DNA of 64,000 nucleotides from Volvox africanus (taxonomy: Eukaryota; Chlorophyta; Chlorophyceae; Chlamydomonadales; Volvocaceae). Location: contig BSDZ01000003.1 in assembly GCA_030268105.1 (NCBI GenBank), forward strand, positions 6,658,501 through 6,722,500. Reading direction: 5' to 3'. Shown here in pieces: positions 55,561 through 64,000 of the stretch (positions within the stretch are counted from its first letter, which is position 1; the number at the start of each line of letters is the position of its first letter). A model generated the notes under the pieces. The model searched no databases. It saw nothing but the letters and a program-made list of their open reading frames with translations, and was not told where the DNA came from. The translations under genes were made by a program, and so were the position numbers.

Positions 55561-58500
55561 GGGGGGAGACCTCAGGGGTTAGCGGCCGGACGGACAGCCC
55601 CGAGGTGCCCGGGGCCTTCCCTGGAGCTGCCAGTGGTGGGGTGGGTTTCATCCCGGGGGACAGGTGTGTGTGTATTCGCATGTACATGCGTGGGGATGGA
55701 GGAGGGCAGATGGGCGGGATGTGTGTATGTGTATACGGGGTTGGGGAGGGGAGAGAAGGTGTGTACGGAACCGCACGTTCAGCGATAAAGTCGCACTACT
55801 GGAATAAGTGGAGCTCCTCCCCAGGTGGTTGGCGCATCGCTAAATAATTTTGTTTGACTCGTCACACTTTGCAGAGAAAGTAGCCAGCTGAGCCGCGAGC
55901 TCGCTACTGTTATTTGCAATTATTCCATTTGGATTTCCGGTAGTGCGTTGGGATTCCGGTGCAACTACCAATTAGGTCAAGGTTCAAGCAGCTGTACGGC
56001 AGCACATTGTCGCTTCCAAATGGTTCATTTTCCGCCAAGCCGTAGGCGCCAACAGCCAGGGGTGCTTCCCCCACGTGCTTATCGTACTTGGATAACCGGT
56101 GCCGTACATTGGTCGAATACTTTATGCTCTCATACAGCGCCCTTGCAAATCATCTGGCGATGGCAGCGGCGGAGGGAGTGACGGTGCTATCTGCTGCTGA
56201 GTACGTCAGCCGCTGCTGGCCGCCAGGGTCCGCGGTTTCGGAGCTGTTCGACTCGCTTATGGCTGCCAAGGTGGCGGCGGCGGCGGCGGCGCCTGGCGAG
56301 GGCGACGAAGCGTATCGTCCGCATTTGTCCCAACAGGAGGTGGAGGAGGGACTGGCTGCAGGGCTGCTGTTGCGGGTCAGTGTGGGCCTTATGGGGGTTG
56401 CTAACGGTAATAAATGGGGCGTGGACCCACGGGTCAGTGAACCACATGGCCCGCAGGGTCCCACGCGGACATTGTATACACTTAACATGCTACTGACGCT
56501 ACTGACGCTACTGCTTTGCTACCTTGTGTGCATCAGGGGGTGGTTCGTGTGAGTCGTCGCAGCCCTCGCGAGGCGGTGGTGGAGCTGGGTCATGGCCCGG
56601 ACTCGGCTCCAGGGAGGCTGGTGCGGGTGTCGGGGCGGGCGGCGCTAAACAGAGCTATGGAGGGGGACGTCGTCGCAGGTCTGTGTGTGTGTATGTGCGG
56701 GTGGGGGTTGGGGGATGGGGATTGTGGAGTGGGACGCGATTAAATGCATGCTTGTGTTGTCCTTGGGCTGCTGTAAGGCCCATTATCCTGCTCGTACATC
56801 ACCCGTCCTGCCCGCTCCGCCTCTGCTCGTACATCACCCGTCATGCCCCCCCCTCTGCTCGTACACCATGTTACCACCACTACCCCGCAGTGCGTCTTCT
56901 TCTGCCCGGGGCACCCCCCGCCCGCCCCGGTGGCGGTAATGGCGGTGATGTTGCCGCTGCTGCCTCGGCCTCTGCCGGGCCGGATGAGGGCGAGGATGAC
57001 CGCGAGCTCGACGCTGCGTGCGTTGACACGACCAAACAAGATACCGGTTCTGATCACACCAGTGCTACTGCCACAGCTGCTACATCCGCAGATCAGGATG
57101 CCGATTACGGCGCGGAGCTCCTGGCGGATATTGGGGAGGGCGGCGAGGAGGGCGCGCTGGCGGCGATGGAGACGAGCTCCCGGGGAACTCTGCCAACTGG
57201 TGTGTGCTGTGTGTATGTTCGTGCATGCAACTAAAAACCTGAAAACCAAATCTCCAAAGCAAACTCTTTAATTTTGAGATGCCTGTCATGTGTGCTGTCA
57301 TGTGACCCACGGGTCCGTAATTTATCTTTACCCCCACCTTCGCGCCGTGGGTTTCGGAGCCCTGTTAGTCCGTTATTCATCCTAACCGTCGCCCAACCAC
57401 TGTCAACAACAACAAAAATAACTGTGAACGGACGCTCTCCCACAGCCGAGGTGGTGGCGATCCTGCATCGCGACCCACGGGACATCGTGGTGTGTTTGTC
57501 CCAGCGGGACGAGGCAGCGGTGAAGTCCCGGCAGGAGCAGCAGCAGGGTCAGGGCCTAGCTTGGGTAGGGGGAGGAGGGGGGCTGCAGCGGCGGTCCGAG
57601 ATGCTGGTGTGTATGCCTCTCGACCGGCGCCTTCCGGCGGTGGTGGTCGTGACGCGGCAGGGGCAGCAGCTGGTGGGATGCCGCTTCGTTGTGCGATTGG
57701 ACCGCTGGGAGAGAAACTCCAGGTGTGTGGGGGCGGGGAGGGGGAGAGAGGGGAGGGGGGAATATGGCATATTAGTATCGGGTGGGCAGGGGTGTGTAAA
57801 GGGGGTGGGGTATGGCTGTGCGGGTATTAATGTCTGTCGTACTCCAGTCCCAGTTAACCACTCTCCTGTTCCTTCATTGCATGACGTATGTATGGGAATA
57901 GATATACGTCCCCCTCCACTTCCCTTGTGAGGAAAGGGGGGGACCTTCGCGGTGGTTAGTCCTCGTTCCTTCAGTACCAGCATCAGCTTCTTCGTTTATT
58001 CGTCTTTCCTCCTGCCCCTCCTCCCCCCTCCCCCAGGTACCCTCGTGGCCACGTGACTCGTGTGCTGGGGCGCCGGAACGACCCGCGGGCCGAGAGCGAC
58101 GCAGCGTTAGTGCAGTGCGGTATCAACTATAAGGTGCGGTCGTGTCCCCCGTGGAGGGGGATGGACGAGGAAGAGAGGAGGGGAGGAAGGGGAATGACAC
58201 GAACCCTGGCACTGGTACGGAAGGAACAAGGAGGGGGGAAGGGAAATGCCACATTGCATGTTTTGGAGGCTTGTCCTCCTGCTTTTAAAAATGTTAAGAG
58301 GGGACAGAGCAGAGAAGGTGGGAAATAACTCAACTACAAAGTACGGTCAGAGAGCGCTGCTGTACCCGAGGGCTCAAACACGTTTTTCAGTTTTCCACAC
58401 TCCTCCCAAAACCCCTCCTCCCGACCTCCTCACAGCCCTTCTGCGCGGCCGCTCTTTCCGAGCTGCCCCGTGTGACTCGCTCGGAGGACTGGAGGGTGCC

Positions 58501-61417
58501 TTCCCAGGAGCGATCAAGTCGGAGGAACATGACGGGGCCCGAGTATTTCGTGGTCAGCATTGACCCGGTGAGGGGCGGGAGAGGAGGGGAGGGGCGGGGA
58601 GCGGTGTTTTTTTCAGTAACCAGTTACTTTAACGTAACCAAAAACGTGTTTTGAACATCAGAGGCAGTAATCAGGAAAATTGGTCGGGACATGGGCTGGT
58701 TGCTTGTGATGGATTGGGTCAAGGTGTACGATCCTGGGATGTGTACGGGTAAATAGTGGTCTTTTAAGGTGACCAAGTAATTTTAAACCTTCCAATGGGG
58801 GAACATCTGCAGGAGGATTATTAGGGTACAACAATCGTATTGGGGGGTTTTAAGATATCAGCCCTGGTTCACCAAGGTCCCCCTCCCACTGCTGGGGCAC
58901 CGGCGGGCCCAAAGGCCCGGTAGATTTTACTAAATGGTGTACCTCCGTTGTGTCCGCCACCATGCGGCAAAGGCCCGTAAGAAGATGACCAAACACGGTC
59001 CATCCTGGACACTACTACCCGCGTAGATACCCCAGGATACTTCACAAAAGAGGCAGTTTTGCCTGGAAAACTTATGAATTACGTCACAAAATTATTTGCA
59101 AAAAAGTACATTTTGAATATTGAAAAGTAGACTTTATGAAACTCCAAATTGTTATGTAGAAGTAAAATGTATAGCACGGAATTTTGCGTTATTACTACTA
59201 CCGAACGTATATGAATGATGATATGAAGCCCCCCAAAGCTGTTGCTTTGCTCTTCCAAAGACAAAAGAACAAATTGCTAAGCTAGTTCACGACTTATTGA
59301 AGTTCAGCACATTTCCGTACACAAAGGCCATTCCCAGTTTTCCATCTGGTGACGTGGTGAGCAGCAACGACAAGTGAATAAATTCAGTAGTTGATAGTGA
59401 TTGGGAGTCATCCATGGAGTCTGGGGCACTTGCACCCCGACATCATGCGCTATTGTGCCTCCCTGTGTTACAGAGGTGCGAATTGCTAGCATCTGACATA
59501 AGGTCCTTGGATCGAACCTCCACTATCGCACACAGGTTGATGCAAACATAATAAGATGCGTCTGAATCCCATCCGCCCTATGGTGGATATCCGGGCTGGC
59601 GCTGCATCAGGCAAAGGGTTATGACCCCCCGCCCTACGTGAAAACATTAAGAGAATGTGTTCAGGCACGACTGTTATGGCACGACTAATATGCCCCTGGA
59701 GTTCCAGGTTCTACCCCGACTGAGAGCGGGTCAAAGACCCTAATGTTAAGGGCAGGGTGCCCCCATGTCGATGGATGGTGACGACCCCTATTAAAGTAAC
59801 CTGCGAGCTGACCAGTAGCGGAGTTGACGCCTTAGTTGATTCGGCAGATTCCGCTGGATGCTGGTGGTGGGTGCTGAACCTGGGAAAACCACTGATTTCG
59901 GAGAAGTCGGCATGGGAGACTGGATGAGGGTGCCCCGAAACACCGGGGAAGGTAGGGACTGCCAGGTTAGTGGCCACGGGTGATGTACCCCCCTATCCTA
60001 CACACATTAAGAGAAGTGGAGGGTAGTGCCGGGAAACCCTGGGTATTGCGGGATTAAGACCAAGAATTCATCCATTCAGGACATGTCGTACTCGATATAT
60101 GTGGTAATGTCGTTGCAGCGGGTTCCGGACTCCTGCTACTGCTAATGAGGAATCTGGGGGTAAAGGTAACATGTCCAGGGAGTGAGGCAATCGCGTACGT
60201 CAACCATTACTGCCTATTCAGGACACGGGAAAAGCGGGCCTATGTATATCATTTATAATGGATGAAAGTTATGAAGTAACAATGTATCATTATAAGATTA
60301 TAAAGTTCCATATTAAGACTGCCATTAATAAGATGATTTTCCAAACCCGCATCATCACCAGCACCACCTGGCGGAGGGGCCCCGTGGGTTTATGCGACCC
60401 ACGGGTCTGTTGATTGCCCTGTCCCTTTCTCCCCTGGACGCGATCTGCTCTCGCGGTGCCTTTCGTTCCCTCGCCCTCTTCGACCCATGGGTCGCCCCCA
60501 CTTGCTCTTAAACGCCCCAGGTGGGTTGTACGGATGTCGATGACGCCATGCACGTGCGCTTCCTGCCGCCAGCACCGGCGGGCCGCCAGCGCGAAAACAC
60601 ACACGCCTCTGACAAACGTGGGGACCGGGAAGAGGCGGGGGAAGAGGCGGGGGAAGAGGGGCGAGAGGAAGCGGAGGAGGGGGAGCAGCAGCGAGTGGAG
60701 GTGGGAGTTCATATCGCTGACGTTAGCTGGTTCGTGGCAGCCGGGGGCATGCTGGACGGAGAGGCACGTGACCGTTGTACATCCGTTTATTTGGTTGATC
60801 GACGGTTGGATATGCTACCTGGGCTGCTTTCGGAGCAACTGTGTTCTCTGCGTCAAGGAGTGGAGCGGTTGGCGGTTAGCGTGATTTGGACGTTACGGCG
60901 GAGACGGAGGCAGCAGCTCGGAAAGCGGGCTGGTAGGGGCGGGGAGGGCGCGGGTTGCGGCGGGGGAGTGGACACGGGGAGTGAGGAACCGGAGGAGTAC
61001 GAGTACGAGTACGACGTCGAGGATGTGTGGTACGGTCGTACTGTGATCCAGAGCCGCCACCAGCTCCATTATAAACAGGTTGGTCCGCGGATGGGGAGTG
61101 GCAGTGGGGTGGATGAATGGGGAGTGGGCTGTGGGCAGCCTCTCCGCCTCCACCTCCCCCATTGGACCCGCACACCATCCTCCCTGCCTCCTGCCAGTGC
61201 CCTTAACCCCCTTTGTCGCTTTCTTCTTGACGCCCAGGCTCAGGACATACTGGACGGCAGGTCTGCCTCCCTGGAGGATGCGCTGCCCTCAGAGCACGTG
61301 GCGGTGCTGCGGAGATCATTCCGGGTGCTGGACGAGCTCACGAGTGGGTCGTCAAGGGGAGGAGGGGACGAAGAGAGGGAATTATTTATGTACACACACA
61401 TATTATATATTATTGTA

Positions 61418-61448
<31 letters not shown>

Positions 61449-64000
61449 GTCACTTAATCAAAGGTATTTAAGGTGTTTTAGAGCTTTTACACACACGCAG
61501 GCCAGCTTCGTGCCCGACGTGTAGCCTCCGGGGCTCTGGAGCTGGCGAGTGCGGAGCTGCGGTTTCACGTGGATCCCGAGTCCGGGGCGCCCAGCCAGGT
61601 GGAGAGCAAGCAGAAGGTGAGAGGTTGCAAATGTGCGAGCTAGGCCGCGCTTTTCCATACATACCACTTCCGCCTCACAGGGCCGCGCCTTCCACACTCC
61701 TCCTCAAACACCCAAGATAACTATTACCCACATATCCATACACACACAAAAGCACGCCCCACCCCACCCCATCTCACCCCATCCCACCCCACCACATCTC
61801 ACCACACCCCACCCCACCACATCCCACCCCACCCCACCACATCTCACCACATCCCACCCCACCCCACCCCGAATCTCCTAGATTCACATGATGGATGTGG
61901 TGGCGGAGATGATGATTGCAGCGAACTCTGCCGTGGCCGAGCGAATCGCCACTGCCTTTCCGGGGTGTGCCCTGCTTCGAAACCACCCGCCACCCAGGCC
62001 GCAGGCTTTCGAGGAGGTGAGTACGGCAGGTGCCGGGAGCCATGAAACATAACGAGGTCCTCCGTCCTCACCATCTCTCCCCCCCCACCAGGTTGGGTGT
62101 AACCCCGGCCGCACGTTGGGGGAGGGTGTGCGGCGAGCGAGTTTTTCCTGGCTGGCTTACTGAGTATCATAGGTGCCGTATTTACATGCCGTACAACCTC
62201 ATGTTCTATGCAGATCCGTGCCCTTCTGGAACCTCACACCGGCGGGGAACAGATCGACCCCACCTCCAACGCCTCTCTGGCGGCCGCCCTGGAGCGTGCC
62301 TGCGCCGCCGCCGCCGCGTCCGAGCCCGCCGCTGCCATGCTCATTAAAAGCCTTGCCACACGGGCCATGTCGGAGGCGCAGTACAACAGCTCCGGAACCA
62401 CGCCTCCCGGCACACCGTTATCGTATCATTACGGCCTAGCACTGCAATACTACACGCATTTCACATCACCCATTCGCAGGTCAGTTCAATAGCTGGTTAG
62501 GTAGTTGGTTAGTTAGTTAGTACCTAGACCATGTGTGAATCTGTGTTTGCTTGTCCGTCTGTCTGTACGTAAGTGTGTGTGTGAGGAAGTGAGAGACACA
62601 TCCCATGCTCGTCATCTCCATCACGACATTACTGCCGTACTCCTGTCAATTGTGTATCTGATTTCGAACCAACCTGCTCAGCAGGCCCGGCATCCCCCCT
62701 CCCCTCCCCTCTCCTCCCCCCACCTCACCCCCCGGGTCCTCACCTGGGTTCCTCTTTGCCACGTTAACCAGGTCACCCGGCACCATCCCATCACCAGGGT
62801 TAGTGCTTGCAATCTTCAGCAGCAGTACCGGGGCTCGTTTATTCGCCGTACCCTTTTGTCGTAGCCCCGAAACCACTAGCCACAACCCCGCTTGCCCCCG
62901 CTCCCTCTCCCCGCGAGACAGGTACGCAGATGTGGTGGTGCACCGGCAGCTGCTGGCGGCCGTTTCCGGCGCCCCACCCCCCCAGCTACACCCCGACCTG
63001 GCAGCTGCAGCCGCCGTCATGAACACGCGACACCGTCAAGCCAAAGCGGCTCAGAAGGAGTGCAGTGAGCTGTACCTGCTGCTGCTGCTGCACGCGCGTC
63101 CGCATGTTGAGAAGGCGCTGGTAGGTGCTGGGGTGATTGAAGGGTAGTTGGTTTGAGAGCAGCAGTGGTCAACCCTTCAGGCAATCCAGTGCGAATTAGA
63201 TCTGCAGGAGTGGACGAGAATGGAGTGGTGGCGAGGTGCGTGTCATAACCCCCACGCCCCCTCCTATCAACCCCACGCCCGCTCCCATCTCACCCCCACG
63301 CCCCCTCAGGTATGCAGCATCACACCCGACCGTCTCGAGCTCTTCGTTCCCCGGTACCACCTGAGGGGAGCAGTCGCCCTCACGGACCGGAAGGGACGGC
63401 CGCGACCGCCTCTGCGGCCCGGACAGCCAGATGGGCCCGATGCGGAAGAGGATCCCTTCTTGGCGGCGGAGCGCCGGGGGCTAAGGTCTGTGCAAACGGG
63501 GAGGCCTTTGGAGAGTGGGAGAAGGGGAGGGGCTGTTCGGGAGAATACGGCAATCCTCTCCTCTCACACGACATCCCCTCTCTCTGTACGAGTGTGTCTG
63601 TGTCTGTGTGTTCGGTATCGTAGCTTCGGCTAGCTGCTCGCTTTCCAGGATGTGACCGATCTGCGCATTTACTCCCACCGACTCCTCCTCCCCTCCCTTC
63701 CTTGCCGCCCATCCCCGCCCCGCTACCCCAGGCTCATCACCGCCCCGGACGAGATCTCCATCATCGACACCGACACGGGAACGACCGTGTGGCGGGTGAG
63801 GCGCGGGCAGCCCGTCTCCGTGCGCCTCTCCGCCTCCGACCACCGCGCGCACGGACCGAAACTGGCGCTGCGCGTATTGGACCAGGCACACCCGGAGGCG
63901 CTGCAGCTAACCAACGCACACGCACAGCAACCACCAGCGGCGGCGGTGGCGGCGGCACCATCAGGCGGCGGCGCAGCTCCGCTGCCGCCGCATTTGCGAC
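50487..64000 (+). CDS. DIS3: DIS3/RRP44-type exosome ribonuclease (partial, 3' end outside window)
   Basis: Seventeen exons join in frame: 50487-50849, 54820-54944, 55424-55663, 56138-56375, 56537-56678, 56891-57199, 57446-57722, 58037-58133, 58436-58567, 60521-61078, 61238-61343, 61501-61616, 61882-62016, 62214-62479, 62922-63120, 63310-63485 and 63732 to the edge, about 1249 residues. Domain order is that of DIS3: a Cys cluster ([16 protein letters not shown]), a PIN domain, two cold-shock domains ([16 protein letters not shown]), the RNB domain ([13 protein letters not shown] at about 643; [18 protein letters not shown]) and the start of S1. It is the 3'-5' exoribonuclease of the RNA exosome. 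The RNB aspartates are kept. The PIN site looks eroded: KK stands where human DIS3 has QE, and the NDRNDR motif is absent. Disordered Asp/Glu/Ala inserts occur between CSD domains and in the RNB domain. Start codon choice is tentative. Confidence 0.92.
51196..54735 (+). repeat. 16-bp two-state minisatellite, about 220 units, in DIS3 intron 1
   Basis: The array is built from two 16-bp units, TTTCCCTCTATCCCCC and TTTCCCTGCCTCCTCC, in irregular order. The register is kept throughout: rare variants recur at exact multiples of 16 bp (CTCCATCC at 52081, 52737, 53313 and 54561; CTCGTTT G at 51643, 52331 and 53915). The + strand is almost pure pyrimidine. The array fills most of the 3970-bp intron 50850-54819. 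Open frames of over 1200 codons across it are artefacts of a repeat without stop codons. Confidence 0.98.
58568..60520. other. Long DIS3 intron with decayed repeat sequence
   Basis: This 2-kb intron, upstream of the RNB exon, is AT-richer than its neighbours. It contains a segment (58958-59069) similar to 30929-31042, plus internal direct repeats such as ACATTAAGAGAA (about 59644 and 60005). It looks like remnants of mobile elements. No coding motif was seen. Confidence 0.5.
58958..59069. repeat. Dispersed repeat, copy 2
   Basis: Similar to 30929-31042 over about 110 bp with several substitutions and short indels. It lies in a DIS3 intron. Confidence 0.7.
61414..61450. repeat. (GT)n microsatellite in a DIS3 intron
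   Basis: A run of TG dinucleotides between exons 61238-61343 and 61501-61616. Confidence 0.9.
61751..61872. repeat. CACCCC/CATCTC short tandem array in a DIS3 intron
   Basis: Repeated CCCCACCCCA and CATCTCACC words between exons 61501-61616 and 61882-62016, just ahead of the 3' splice site. Confidence 0.85.

Noticed and set aside
59505..59520. GGTTCGATCC on the minus strand, a possible tRNA-derived SINE B box
   Set aside because: No A box or acceptor stem at the right distance was found.

Overview
The window is nuclear DNA of a green alga, most likely a volvocine (Chlamydomonas-related) chlorophyte. Genes are rich in short GT-AG introns. Proteins carry long Ala/Gln/Ser low-complexity stretches. 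A divergent H2A/H2B pair ends in histone stem-loops, an OPR-like (octotricopeptide repeat) gene is present, and TGTAA-type polyadenylation signals follow at least two genes. I rebuilt exons by eye from splice sites, reading-phase agreement and resemblance to known families. No bacterial genes, CRISPR arrays, rRNA or convincing tRNAs were seen.

Layout, left to right. 1-231 (+): end of a sperm-tail PG-rich (SHIPPO-like) protein. 2229-7354 and perhaps to about 8100 (-): OPR/FAST-like helical-repeat protein. 8.1-11.4 kb: gene-poor, with a frameshifted histone H4 relic (10538-10862). 11398-18277: near-perfect 6.9-kb palindrome (two 3364-bp arms, 152-bp spacer), each arm with a copy of an unrecognised multi-exon membrane-protein gene. 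18.9-20.1 kb: H2A (-) and H2B (+), each with a 3' stem-loop. 20209-22819 (-): omega-amidase. 23164-25308 (+): mitochondrial Fe-S co-chaperone HscB. 27487-29235 (-): Qa-SNARE of the SYP4/TLG2 (syntaxin-16) type. 29.2-33.3 kb: gene-poor, with a 2.1-kb structure bounded by inverted repeats. 33288-41341 (-): long-chain acyl-CoA synthetase resembling peroxisomal LACS6/7. 41784-46889 (+): 1089-residue coiled-coil protein, not recognised. 48847-49904 (-): ribosome-biogenesis factor NSA2. 50487 to the window end (+): DIS3/RRP44-type exosome ribonuclease, cut by the window edge.

The genes look like ordinary housekeeping genes of unrelated pathways. Several are head-to-head pairs with short shared upstream regions: H2A/H2B (219 bp), omega-amidase/HscB (344 bp), LACS/coiled-coil (442 bp) and NSA2/DIS3 (582 bp). 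The last pair combines 60S biogenesis and exosome RNA processing.

The unusual material is structural: the palindrome with its extra 86-bp third copy, a 3.5-kb 16-bp two-state minisatellite inside DIS3 intron 1, a perfect (ATT)n tract of about 168 units inside a LACS intron, and a 12-base palindromic motif that recurs seven times, in the OPR-like and DIS3 loci. Functionally, the DIS3 PIN domain appears to have lost part of its endonuclease site.
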